Origin: Marthasterias glacialis | Lineage: Eukaryota; Echinodermata; Asteroidea; Forcipulatida; Asteriidae | Length of the DNA: 64,000 bases | NCBI GenBank assembly: GCA_911728455.2 | Contig: OU452228.1 | Location: forward strand, 18,096,224 to 18,160,223 | Direction: 5' to 3' | Shown: positions 36,206-47,323 of the stretch, piece by piece | Position numbering within the stretch: the first letter of the stretch is position 1 | How the letters are laid out: each line of letters begins with the position of its first letter | Translations under genes and position numbers: made by a program | The notes under the pieces: model-generated | What the model saw: the letters and a program-made list of their open reading frames with translations, nothing else | Database searches by the model: none | Told to the model about the DNA's origin: nothing

Positions 36206-38038
36206 CATTCAGGCCATTTCAACCAGAAGCCATTATACAAAAATCAGCTGACACTCTGCAGGACCCAACGCAGGGTTTTACTAGACAGACCACTTTGACG
36301 TAATGACTGAGCACGTCAGATTTATTTAACAGTATTGTCAGTTAATTTACCTCTGCTAATGGGTGTGAACCAAAAAGGAAATGTTCATCGGCAAAATAGC
36401 TCGCACCCACTGCACATTCGCTCGTCGGTGGCAGACGACGTCACCATAAGCCCATCATCTAATGACATCATCACTTATTGCTGTACGCGGGTCATATCAC
36501 ATTGCTCGTCACATGACCTTGGTGGGTTCACCCCAAACCCATATTAGGAAAGACTCACGACTGCGTCGAAATTAAGCACAGCCTCATAGTATACACTGTC
36601 TTCGGGCAATACTTTACTCAGGAGCTAGCTCTGGTGGTTTACTTGTTATGTGGTTATTGTTGTCGAAAAACAAGTCAGTGTATATTTTTCGTTTTGTTAT
36701 ACAAAATTTATTTTAGGAACACCGCAGGTTGAGAATGTGTTTTTATCTCCATCAACAATAACGGTCATCTTCAAGTCAAGGATAATGCGTTAGATAATAT
36801 TTCTTTTAAAGGGTTGGTCAGCTGAATAGTTCCCCTTTGCTTCGAGAATCTTCTGTTTCCTCTGGATCTCAGAAAATAAACTAACGCAACGAACCGTCAA
36901 CGTATATGTCACTCTTTAGACAAAACACAGGGTTGGTTATCAGAAAAGAAATAGTTTTAAAGGTTAAAGCAACGATGTTTTGGCAGATTTGATCCGAAAT
37001 TTACATTTAATCTTTAAATATAGAAAAGTTATAAGCTTTTGTTTAAGGCATTGCGGCCAAACAGTCCGCCAATGATAAGCGGTAGTTAATTAAAAACTAA
37101 CAATGGATTATTGAGGGGGATCCCGACATTATCTCACGTCCGTCGTCCCGATCATGTACAGACAATTCTGCATGCTACATAAAATTATACGTTTTTGTAC
37201 GCTTTTCGTTTTGAAATAGCATCATGAAGAGAAAAAAATCAAGATGCATGTAATCCATAAAAAAAAAACATGGCCCTGCCCCCCCCCCAATGAAAAGCAA
37301 CGCCCCTGTGCCCCCCCCCCCCGCGTGAAAAAATCCTGGCTACGGCGCTGAGCCCGCATTTTGACCCTAGACAAAGCTTGAACAGTTCAGTTGCTTTCTC
37401 GAAAATGTGCCTGCCGAATTGGATGAAACTTCTTAGGTTGGTTTCATGCTAGTGTGTCTTTATTAAAAACTAAATTAATTTGTTCCTCCAGAAATTAAAT
37501 AAATAAAAAAATGATGTAGTTTCACCCCCCCCCCCTTTAACAAAAATCGCCTATTCGTCATTTCCGATTATAGCTATTAATACGCACCACTTATAAAAGA
37601 TGCACTCAAAAAATCCCCGCATATGCATAAAAATCGAAGAAAACTTGTCACATCAACCCGTGCCTGTCTTGACGAGGTTAGATAGGTGTACATTAAAATG
37701 GTGATAATGGTTGGGCCTAATGGACCCGAACGACGGTCTTTATTTTGAATGCCATCCGTTATGTACACCTCGCCAACGATCCGGATCTGAATATAGACTG
37801 TCTTGTCTCTAGAGATGTTGAGATAATTTTAAGACAGAAGTGGACGCGGAAGAGCATTTTTTTTAGCTTTAAAGCGGTTGTTGGTGTGATGTATAACTAT
37901 TTGAAGAGTGAATGTGAATGTTTCAAAACATTTCAACGCGGAAACCAAAACAATATCCCCAATGTAATTTTTACATCAAATAAATCCGTCAAAAATAGCC
38001 ACCGGTTATTGTGTTTTTGATGGTGTTTTCAGCTAAGG
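36206..38038. other. Unassigned sequence
   Basis: No recognised gene. Contains a C-tract family remnant at 37268-37350 (own entry) and a C run at 37525-37535. Frames at 36335-36547, 37577-37768 and 37745-38020 are unrecognised. Confidence 0.4.
37268..37350. mobile_element. Remnant of the G-tract CAGTGGCGTA family (inverted)
   Basis: C runs, AATGAAAAGCAACGCCCCTG and the end ATCCTGGCTACGGCGCTG are the reverse complement of the copy beginning at 3513 (CAGCGGCGTAGCCAGGAATT). About 80 bp remain. Confidence 0.5.
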
Positions 38039-38556
38039 CAGAGGCGTAGCCAGCATATTTTTCGCAGGGAGGCAAATAGTGGCGTATTAAGGGGGCACTC
38101 GCCCCCCCCCCCCCCCCCCCAACTGATGTCTGTGCCCCCCGGTCCCCCATTTGAAATCTGGACTTTTTAGATTAAAATTTACCAGAATAAAGTGTTACAT
38201 TCTATAAGCTTTTTGTAATTTCAATGTTTGTTAAACTTTGATTGTATTATTTACACGCAGAATGTATTCCGTTTTACCTCAACACGTCAGAAGAGCGCTG
38301 AAAAGGGGCTTGTTTAGGAAAAATACAAACGGAAACTACAGTTTTTATTTGGCCAAAAGTTCCCCCTAGGAAATTTTACCCTAGTTACGCCGCTGGGCAA
38401 AGGGGGGAGGGCACAGATATTTGTAGAGGGAGCAATTTCAGTTCAAATTGATTGTTGCAAATTTCACTGTGTGTCCTGAGGCTGGCAGGGGGGAGGTAAG
38501 CCGTGGAAAGATGTTCCACAGGGGGGCAGCTCTGCCCCCTTTGCCCCACGCCACTG
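38039..38556. mobile_element. G-tract family element containing a second inserted element
   Basis: The outer ends are CAGAGGCGTAGCCAG and, at the right, CCCCACGCCACTG. It is flanked by GCTAAGG on the left and GCTAAGC on the right, a 7-bp direct repeat with one mismatch. A related element occupies 38077-38395 inside it. Subtracting that leaves about 200 bp of outer element rich in G runs. No coding capacity. Confidence 0.6.
38077..38395. mobile_element. CAGTGGCGTA family, subfamily B copy (nested)
   Basis: The left end is AGTGGCGTATTAAGGGGGCA. The right end, ACCCTAGTTACGCCGCTG, is the inverted partner. GGCAAA abuts both sides (GGCAAAT and GGCAAAG), supporting a duplicated target of about 7 bp inside the outer element. 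Interior hallmarks are AACTGATGTCTGTGC, GAAATCTGGACTTTT, ACACGTCAGAAGAGCGCTG, CTTGTTTAGGAAAAATAC and AAACGGAAACTACAGTTT, all recurring in the other subfamily B copies. Confidence 0.65.
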
Positions 38557-39573
38557 GCTAAGCAGCATTTTTCTTCATACCCAACAAGTTTGTTTTCCTT
38601 TTGGGCATAGTTTTACGTCAACAAAACAGCTGTCTTTATTTCTTACTCAGTAACGTGAAGGGCAACTCTAAGCTAATGTAGTGGTTTGTTCACGAAGTTT
38701 CCCGAACCTTGGCGCGTGATTTCGGGTTCTGAACACCTTGTTATTATAAGCTACACGCACACCACCCAATACAAAAACAAATTTTCATCACACATTACAA
38801 ATTATCACGGACTCCGAGTTGGCCCTGACCTACCTCGCCCAGTCATTTCTGGTGCCATTGTGTTATGGGGGGTGCTGTGCAGTGGGTTCCCAGAAAGCTT
38901 CTCATCACACCATCAAGCTCATGAGGTTGGGGTTATACATTTCTAAACGATTTAACCGCCCAATCCACCGTGGTCGTCACATGATCATATTGAATATTCA
39001 TGTCAATATTGAATCGTGTTCACGTGATGTTTACATGGCACTTTAAAGTGGCGGGTTTGTTTTCTGATGCAATTGCTGCAGCTGATGATGACCGCGTCTA
39101 CAGTGTATATCCGGGCACTCGACCAACGTTCAAGTGGGTCTACTCTTTGTTTATCGCATGAGTCCGACAGCGTGCTTTATGGACGCCCACACCATGCTTT
39201 TAGAGATAAATGGAGTCAGACGTTTCCAGAAAATGATTCGCTTTGTTTTGATAAATTATTCCAATACATCAGTACGACCGCGAAGCGAGGTGAATGTCCT
39301 TGCTGGTAAAAGTGTACAATTTTAGTTTAACCCTCAGAGCATCTCCATTAATCAAAAACTTCGCTTGATCCAGGAGAATAACATTTCGTCCATCCTGTCT
39401 TTAAACAATACCATCAACAAATCGGAAACATCGGAGGTAAAAAAACAGACCGACAGATGCCGTGTGGCATATCATGGATTATCATGTGACGTGGACAAAA
39501 ATGCATATAAATTTGCAAATTTTTTGAAACTTTGCTGATTATTCTTCTATTTCTAAGTGTATATAACATTATA
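38557..39573. other. Unassigned sequence
   Basis: No supported gene. Overlapping short plus-strand frames at 38686-39325 have no recognisable domain. Confidence 0.4.
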
Positions 39574-40010
39574 CCCCCCCCCCGAACTGATGTCCGTGCT
39601 CCCCCCGGGTGCCCCCCCCCCCATTTGAATTCTGGACTTTTGAGGTTAAAAATTACCAGAATAAACTGTTACATTTTATTAGCTTTTATGTAGTAATTTA
39701 AATGTTTTTAAAACTATTTTTTATTATTTACACGCAAAATGTATTTCGGTTTACCTCAGCACGTCAGAAGAGCCCCCCCCCCCAACTGATGTCCGTACTC
39801 CCCCCCCCCGTGCCTCCCCCCCCCCCCCATTTGAAATCTGCTGGACTTTGTTAGTATTTTGGTTTACCTCAACACGTCAGAAGAGCTCTGGAAAGGAGCT
39901 TGTTTAGGAAAAATACAAACGGAAACTACAGTTTCAATTGGCCAAAAGTGACCCCCCCCCCCAGGAAAAATGGTGCTCCCCCCTAAACATTTTCCTAAGT
40001 TACAGCGCTG
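39574..40010. mobile_element. Compound of partial subfamily B copies
   Basis: One head-to-middle copy (from about 39574 to GTCAGAAGAGC at 39772) switches abruptly to a second head (CCCCAACTGATGTCCGTACT), then after GAAATCTGCTGGACTTTG jumps to the middle-to-tail part (TTTACCTCAACACGTCAGAA to TTCCTAAGTTACAGCGCTG). The jumps fall at C runs and at shared text, as expected from slippage or recombination between copies. Confidence 0.6.
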
Positions 40011-40488
40011 ACATACAGTTCCATAGACTATCGAATTTGTTCCAAACGCATCCATAAACCACCAACAATTCAACGTCAGATAGTTGCAATTTAGGAGAGT
40101 GTGATTTGTATCAATCCACTGAGTGATAAACATACGAGAACTTCAGCTTAACTCGGCGTGATTTGTTTACGGATACTCAGTACTTCATTTGAAAGGCAAA
40201 TTTTAAAAATGCTTTACTTAACTCGTGTGACTTCGTGTGGTGACAGCTTTATGTTCCAACAACCCTACGGTCTGATTATAACACCCTCGTGATCAACACG
40301 CTGGGGTGAGGGTTAGAGTTAGAATTGGGAACATACATGTTTGTGTAGGCGTGTCGAAACATAGGGGTGTCGAAACATAGGGGGTGTAACCGTTTGTGTC
40401 ATAATGTAACAGCACTCTACCACTTGCAGATCTTGACAAACTGAGGTGGAGACCTTTATCTATGGAACGCAAAAGAGGTACACATTTT
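40011..40488. other. Unassigned sequence
   Basis: No gene recognised. The 17-bp phrase GTGTCGAAACATAGGGG is directly duplicated at about 40351-40384. Confidence 0.4.
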
Positions 40489-41114
40489 GATTAACACATC
40501 GGATCAATCTTTTATATTGATCGATCGGTCTTTTGCATTGATCGATCATTGCTTTTCAGTTATCGATCAATGAAAAAAGACCGATGAAAAGTACGTCGCC
40601 GTAACTAGGGTAAAATTTTAGGGGCACCATTTTTCCTAGGGGGCACTTTTGGCCAATTAAAACTGTAGTTTCCGTTTGTATTTATCCTAAACAAGCCCCC
40701 TTTTCAGCGCTCTTCTGACGTGTTGAGGTAAAACAAATCTATTGTGCATGTAAATAATTAAACAAAAATAGTTTTAAAAACATTGAAATTACTATATAAA
40801 CCTCACAAAAAGTAACATTTTATTCTAGTTATTTTTAATCTCAAAAGTCCAGATTTCAAAATGGGGGCACGGACATCAGTTGGTGGGGGACGCCACTGTG
40901 AAAAGACCGATGAAAAAAGACCAATGAACTTACATCGGTGTGTATACACTCATGCGCAGTCCGTCGCTGTACGTAGACGGCTGCCATAATTTACAACTCA
41001 ATCAATTTAAAAAAAAAACCAGCAAAGATTCCTTTAAAATAGTATTTTTTTTATCGATCGATCGATGAAAAACACCGATCGATCGATGCAAAAGACTGAT
41101 CGATGTGTTGATTG
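40489..41114. mobile_element. GATCGATC-rich inverted-repeat element, interrupted
   Basis: The left end is GATTAACACATCGGATCAAT followed by GATCGATCGGTCTTTTGCAT. The right end, ATCGATCGATGCAAAAGACT then GATCGATGTGTTGATT, is its inverted partner. Repeated AAAAGACCGATGAAA phrases occur within. A subfamily B element is inserted at about 40592-40898, so the original element was about 310 bp. No coding capacity; superfamily unknown. Confidence 0.6.
40592..40898. mobile_element. CAGTGGCGTA family, subfamily B copy (inverted, nested)
   Basis: It starts near TACGTCGCCGTAACTAGGG and ends GGGGGACGCCACTG, in reverse orientation to the 38077 copy. The 7-bp sequence TGAAAAG lies immediately on both sides (40585-40591 and 40899-40905). 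It contains the reverse complements of the hallmark blocks (AACTGTAGTTTCCGTTTGTA, AGCGCTCTTCTGACGTGTTG, GGCACGGACATCAGTT). Confidence 0.65.
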
Positions 41115-41218
41115 GAATCTGTGCCTTTTTAGTGTTCAATATATCTACCATACTGTACTCAGAAGAAGACCCAGTTGGGTTGAAAATTCGGCCATCCGAA
41201 TATTCTTTGGTAAGTACT

Positions 41219-42139
41219 CCTTCAACTTTTCATTTTGATTCTATTCCATTGGTCAGTGCTACGCGGAGATGTATTTCCAATCACACTGTACTGTATTTTA
41301 AGGCCTAGGCTATATAAAACCGGCGGTTTTTACCTCCAAAACAAGATTTACAGATTCAAACAAATATTTTTTACATGTTTAGTACTAAAATAAATTAAGG
41401 TCAGTTGGTTGACATTCAGTTACCACGAAATTCATTAATAAAAAAAAAAGAAATTTACATTCATGAGTTAGTACGTTGAGCCCAGACCTTCTATTTTAAA
41501 TTTAATGTAGTTGATTTATAAGCAAAATGCAACACCAGAGCCTGGTTTACGGTCTGGCCCGTGACTTTTATCTCCTTTATTTGCAGAGCTTATGTATCCA
41601 GTTCTGTTCTAAAAAGAATTGTTTGATTATTTAGATTTTACTCTTTTACGTTTAATTGCTGTTGTCTTTATTTGCAAGATGTTAAATGCTGCTTGCTAAC
41701 TTGTCTAAGCACGGAGCTTTAAACTAAATCCTTACAATAATGGAAGCACTGCTTCAACTTTTCATTTTGATTCTATTCCATTTCTCAGTGCTACGCGGAG
41801 GTGTATTTCTAATCACATTGTACTTATTTTAAGGTCTATATGAAACCGGCAGTTCTTACCTCCAAAACAAGATTTACATATTCATATAAATATTTTTTAC
41901 ATGTTTAGTACCAAAATAAAAAAGTACAATTTGTATGTAAGTGAAGGAGGTCAGTTGGGTGACATTCAGTAACCATGAAATGCATGAAGAAAAGAAAAGT
42001 AGAAGTTTACATTCGTGAGTTAATATTTAGATTTTACTCTTTTACGTTTAATTGCTGTTGTCTTTATTTGCAAGATGTTAAATGCTGCTTGCTAACTTGT
42101 CACAGCACGGAGCTTTAAATTAAATCATAACATTAATGT
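41219..42139. repeat. Tandem duplication of about 0.53 kb, two copies
   Basis: Copy 1 (about 41219-41740) and copy 2 (about 41752-42139) share, in order, TTCAACTTTTCATTTTGATT, CAGTGCTACGCGGAG, ACCTCCAAAACAAGATTTAC, TTTTTTACATGTTTAGTAC, GACATTCAGT and then TTTAGATTTTACTCTTTTAC, TGTTAAATGCTGCTTGCTAA and CACGGAGCTTTAAA. Copy 2 lacks about 140 bp present in the middle of copy 1. The content is not recognised; no gene. Confidence 0.85.
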
Positions 42140-42348
42140 GTACATTTTTAGTTGCATGGTGAAATACAGTCTGTACAAAGATTTGTGGCAAAACCTCCTA
42201 GGTTACTTTTGTTATTATTTTTATTTACTTACCACTATCTTATTTTATCACTATTTTATTGACTTCTCGCTGGTAGCAGTTCAAGGCTGTAGAGTATTAT
42301 GTTTTAATCGTAATTAGTGGAAACAAGATGGTTCCCCCCCCCAAAAAA

Positions 42349-42379
<31 letters not shown>

Positions 42380-43067
42380 CAAACACGATTTTCGACATGC
42401 CCGTTCCTTCCTAAAAGCATTGACGAAAGGTAAACCCACAACTTGTTCTGTAAATTTCAGATTTCAAGGCCATGGCTTTTATGGATTTATTGAAAATGGT
42501 CCAATGTTGTGCCCTGTGATTGTTCACTTTCAACCCGGGCATTTCGTGTAAACATAGTCCACGAAACTATCCTACAAGCGTAGGGGCAGGTTTTTTCCCC
42601 AAGGTTTGGCCAGTTTACTTGTTCAGGGGTGTTTCATTTTGGTTGGGCATAGCTCAAAAATTCTACGGCTTACCCTACCAAAAGTTTTAAAGCAAAAAAA
42701 GTTTAGTTGTCAGCAAGCATTAGATTTCAAGAGGATGAGAGAATTTAGCCTAGATATTTTTTTTAGTATTTTTGAACACTTAGCATTTAGCATTAAATGA
42801 TTGATATGGGTACCTTATTTTAGTCTGGTGCACCCACAACGGACAGCCTCCAACCGTTTCGGAAACATTATGTGTACTCTTGTAAAAAAAAAATTAAACA
42901 ACCGTTGACTAACATTAAGTGTCCTCTGGCGAACATCCCCTTGTGTCGGCAGAGGGCGCACTTGACAACCTCTAGAGACCAAGTGCCAAACTCACAGTTA
43001 TGGCTCAGAACATATCAAGCAAGAAACCACAAGGGAAACTGACTGGGTAAATTTTCAAATCAATTTT
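42140..43067. other. Unassigned sequence with C9-A23-(AC)n compound tract
   Basis: A C run, an A run of about 23 and an AC microsatellite lie at 42334-42382. No gene recognised. Confidence 0.45.
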
Positions 43068-43171
43068 GACTTGACTTGGGCGGGATTTGAACCTGTGACC
43101 ACCGGCTACGTGGGCCTATAGCCGGTACCTATATCCGGTGGTCGCAGGTTCAAATCCCGCTCCAGTCAAGC
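43068..43171. mobile_element. Head-to-head tRNA-like inverted pair
   Basis: The left arm is GACTTGACTTGGGCGGGATT then TGAACCTGTGACCACCGG. The right arm, CCGGTGGTCGCAGGTTCAAA then TCCCGCTCCAGTCAAG, is its near-perfect reverse complement, 37-38 bp each with about 30 bp between. Each arm contains a GGTTCAAATCCCGC B-box-like T-arm. The right half also reads as a tRNA 3' part (CCGGTACCTATATCCGGTGGTCGCAGGTTCAAATCC, written in two blocks at about 43122-43158). Probably two opposed or folded-back tRNA-derived retroposon ends. Confidence 0.6.
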
Positions 43172-45377
43172 TTGTTTTGGTTCACCCCCAAAATTGTTTA
43201 GAAACAAATATAGGAAAGAGTATGACGTAACTATTATGTTTAAGAAAGAACCTATCGGGTGAAAGGTTGGTGTGGGCACAAAGTGTGCATAGATCTATGG
43301 ATACAAAAAAGTCGCGTGGAGAAGTATGTGTACAATATTGTTTAGTAACGACGGGAACAACATTTGTAAGTCCACTGCAAATTTCAATTTATTATGTAGA
43401 AATTACTAATACAAGAAGTCATACATAGTATACCACACAAACGTTGGTTAATTTGTAAGTCAATTTGACTGCAGTTGTTGATTTATTAATTTATATATTT
43501 GCCGTCTTATATATGGACACGGGTTGCCTTATCAGCTGCAACCCTTATGGGCTCTGCTCAAACATTAAAAATAGTAAATTAAAAAAAAATGCAGATCATC
43601 AAAACAAAAAGATAAAACAAAAAACAGAAAGTGCAAAAGTAAATGACTGAAATTCACACTGGTCTAAAATACAATTGTAACGAACAGAGATCGATGTGCG
43701 CTTTAACAAAAAAAACCAAACGGAAAAATGAGTTACAAATTTAGCCGATATTAATGTCCAGTGTGCAAGCATGTACATACTCTACAACCGATAATGTTTG
43801 GCAGACTATAGGGAACCTTCAGGAAGAGAAACATGTATGGTTTTTGTTTGCTGTATCTAAAATAGTTATAAGTAACATCTTGAAGACCCAATCAGTCGCA
43901 CTGATTAGGAAAAAAATATATGCTGCTCCACTCAATAGTATAGGTGCATATAACTTGTGTTTGTGGTAGGAACATCTTTCACGGTTCTTTTCTGGGAACA
44001 CAAAATCATTCGAAAAACAATAACTATACAATTAATTAAGATAAAACAAATTAAGTCGTCAAAAAAAATTTGGAAATTGTTTTCAATCACCTATGTTTCT
44101 GGTGTTTGTAACTTGCCTATAGCATGTCGCATATCAATGGAAAGCTTTTATTCCTTCCTCTTCAATACGAGACCACATTCGTAACAATCTTCTTTTTTTT
44201 GGGGGGGGTGGGCTCAGCAACTCTGTTGTGAACACAGGGGGGGGGGGTCTGAAACAAAACGTCCCAAATTTGCATAATATGCATGGTCGAGCACTAAACA
44301 CTGTTATTCCAGTCTCACAAACGGTGAGTCTTTGCTATTGCTCACCTTATCAAAGTGGTAATTTAGTGTCTACTCCAAACATTATCATGCCACTTTTGTC
44401 CAAACACGAGAAGGCCCGTGCCTATAGGGCAGTTTGAAGCTGGTGTTCACCAGAAGAAAGTTTCAGCATTATTTGGAGTGAGCCCTATAAGTACAGTCTC
44501 CAAACTGAATCGGAAGATCGGTCAGGAGATCACCCATGATAAATAAGAAATAAATCAAATCAAATTAAACAATATATATCGCTCAGCATACAGTAAAACA
44601 AAAACTTCTTCATAAAACTAAACAAGCACCAAGGAAGATACCTTATGCCTACTGCAGTTCAAACCAAAGATGCGATTATATCACAAATGAATACAGTTAG
44701 CTCTAATGAGGAAGCTTGACCATCAGAAGCTCGGCCTCCATGGACCCACGCAAGGTTAACTTCCAGAAGAACACACATTGAAACAGTCTGACCAGCCTGC
44801 AACAACATCTATATTGCTGGATTAATTAACTCAAAAAACGTTGGGTCGGAAAATGACTTCAACAAAACACGTATGTTGTTTCTCATAATCACCTTCAAAA
44901 CAAAACCGTTCAATTTAAGTTTCGGTAATTATTATTGTTGATGGTAAAAGCTGCCGCGGGGGCGTTATCTACGGTAACTAACGCCGCTGGCAAGCAATGA
45001 AAGTGCGCCCCCATCCAAACATTTTGACACCCATCTTATAGATAACGTTACCATAATATCAGCGCAAAAATACAAGTCAAGCTCGTTGATCTTGCACAAC
45101 ATGAACACTCATTCTTATTTGTGCATCCTTGTGGGGACTTCTTTTGTTCTTTCCTTTGTCCCAGTAGTTAACATCCTCCCATAGACTTGGAGCAGCCCTC
45201 TCTTTAGAATTTCCCTATGGAGACACACTATTCCTTGCTTTCCCTTTTGTTTAATGTCTCCATAAGGCAGCGAATATCTATCCATTACAAACTGCCCGCA
45301 GAATCACGAACTTCACACACTGCAAAGTCAGCGCGGAATTCTGTGAAATTGGGCCCGAGGCGCCTTACCACAGTGGC
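43172..45377. other. Unassigned sequence
   Basis: AT-rich with no supported gene. G runs at 44201-44208 and 44237-44246 have no family end attached. TCTGTGAAATTGGGCCCGAGG at about 45337-45357 is another end fragment of the GGGCCCAATTTCATAG family. Confidence 0.4.
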
Positions 45378-46451
45378 AGGGCCCAATTTCATAGCGCTTC
45401 TAAGCAGAAAATACTTTGCTTAAACAGTTTCTGGTGAGCAGAAATGAGCAGGATACCAGTCACAAACTGTACATGTAACATGGTAGTTTGGCCGGTAACC
45501 TTATTCTGGTAAGCATAATTTCGTTGTGGCTTAGGTACTTTTTTGTGTTTAACCCTATCAGGACCGGGGGACACAATGTGCCCCTACCATTTTTCCCCGT
45601 AACTTTTTAAAGCTTAGTCCGATCACCGCAAAATTTTCTGACTTTTCCCAAAATATACCTATAATCATATTGCCAAAAAGTAATTGATACCGGAGTTAGC
45701 TTTTGCCATGGCAACCATTTGTTTGACCTTGAGTCACACAATTTTACTGTTTTTTAGTGATTTTTGTTTTACCTTTTGAACATAATTTCCACCTTTTTTT
45801 TGCCAGAAAAGTGAAATTTTTTGTATTTCTTTGCCAGAAAAGTGATAGTGATAAGTCACGTGATAGTCTGAAATGGTTTTGGGAATTCTAAATGGCCGCA
45901 ATTTTTGGCCGCCATCTTGGATTTTGTGTTTCCAATCTGTAATTAGGGGGTCAAATTATATCAACTTTTTTAACAATAGAAAATTTTCAACATGCTAATT
46001 TCTTTACTTTTCAGACCCCAAAAACTATTTAGACTTGTCAACCAAACCTTAGTTTCTCCCTGGGCCCTCGGCGGCCATTTTGATTTTTAAGTGAAAAAGT
46101 GCGCAAAAAGTGTGTCCCAAAAATGGGATAAATTAATGGATTATAAAGCACCCAAAGGTGACTCCAGTAACTAAATTAGGTTCGAATTATATTGATCTTG
46201 TAAAAATGTACAAGTTTGCCAAGTTTCAACACATTTGGACGAAAAGTACAGAAGTTATGGGGAAAACAAGCCCTCTAGTGACAATTTTTGGAAATCTTTT
46301 GACGTCATCATGTAGAACGTCGTCAAGTTTCATCAAAATCGGTCGAACACTTTGGAAAATACGGAGGGGGCACTATGTGCCCCCCCCCCGGTCCCCGTAC
46401 TTCAAGCAAAAGCCCGGTGATAGGGTCAAGCAGCTCTATGAAAATGGCCCC
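45378..46451. mobile_element. GGGCCCAATTTCATAG MITE split by a TTAA-flanked insertion
   Basis: The left half (45378-45552) starts GGGCCCAATTTCATAGCGCT and contains GAGCAGGATACCAGTCACAA. The right half (46426-46451) is AAGCAGCTCTATGAAAATGGCC, the family's other end. Joined, the halves resemble the intact copy at 52488-52649. The gap between them is the 0.87-kb element described separately. Confidence 0.7.
45553..46425. mobile_element. piggyBac-like non-autonomous element (CCCTATCA ends)
   Basis: It starts CCCTATCAGGACCGGGGG just after TTAA and ends CCCGGTGATAGGG just before TCAA (one change from TTAA). The TTAA target and CCYT-type terminus fit the piggyBac superfamily. Subterminal blocks also mirror each other: GGGACACAATGTGCCCC on the left and GGGGGCACTATGTGCCCCCC on the right. 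The 873-bp interior has a 116-codon frame (46158-46508) that runs out of the element and matches no transposase, so it is non-autonomous. It is inserted within another MITE. Confidence 0.65.
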
Positions 46452-46635
46452 AGACCACCAAACGTGCCCGGTGGAAAGAGAAGAGTTCAAATAATGTACA
46501 TCGATTAATAGGGTAAAACAAAAATATTATTCTATATCCCCGCCCCATTTATTACGTCTGCTATATATACGTATGTAACGTAATGAACCTTGAGTGTGAC
46601 ATAATGACTGCTGGAAGTATATACAGACAAACAAC

Positions 46636-46672
46636 TTACAGTTGGTGTCTGAATTATGGACACCAACTGTAA
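46636..46672. repeat. Perfect 14-bp hairpin
   Basis: TTACAGTTGGTGTC, a 9-base loop, then GACACCAACTGTAA. Wider arms (GAACCTTGAG around 46585 and CTCAAGTTC around 46719) suggest it is the centre of an older foldback of about 150 bp. Confidence 0.75.
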
Positions 46673-47222
46673 ACTGTTTACCGCTATTCTCCCAAGAAAG
46701 GTTCCTCAGGAATTTTGCCTCAAGTTCATTGCGTACAATGAATTGCACTTTTAAACCAGTCGTTTTGCCTTATTAAAATGTCAAAAGAAAACTGTTATTC
46801 CAACAATGAAGGTCAAATTTCTTGACAGTCATCAAAAGATGAACTACAACAACCTTGAATCATGTTTCATAAGAACAAAAATATATATTTTTTTAGGCCT
46901 ATTATAACTCTTTCAAATTATTTTTCTTTTTCCATGGCCTTGGGCGGCGGCACAAGGGATATTAGGTCTAGCTTATCAAAAACCATTTATGTAAAAATAA
47001 TATTCGACTTAAGCTTCAGTGGAATAAGTTAAAAGTTATTGGCAATGGGAGGGGAATACATGTACATGTACTATTTTTTATAGACGAAGAATAACGGTAA
47101 GCTTCATGTAAAACAGAGGAGTTTGTATCCACAACCAGAAACAGAGAAAACGGAGAAGTCCAAAGGCCTGGTAAAATTCAAAAGTTAGAATTCACAAACT
47201 AAAGTGAAACAAGTGTAAAGTG

Positions 47223-47323
47223 GAGAGTAAGCATAGCGGTAGCAGTGATTTCTTTAAAATAACTGATGCTGAACATTATCTTGATTCAAAGAGAGTAAGC
47301 ATAGCGGTAGCAGTGATTTCTTT
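47223..47323. repeat. 33-bp direct repeat, two copies 68 bp apart
   Basis: GAGAGTAAGCATAGCGGTAG followed by CAGTGATTTCTTT occurs at 47223-47256 and exactly again at 47291-47323. Confidence 0.9.

Noticed and set aside
46158-46508. 116-codon frame in the TTAA-flanked element
   Set aside because: It crosses the element's right end into the outer MITE and has no transposase motif.
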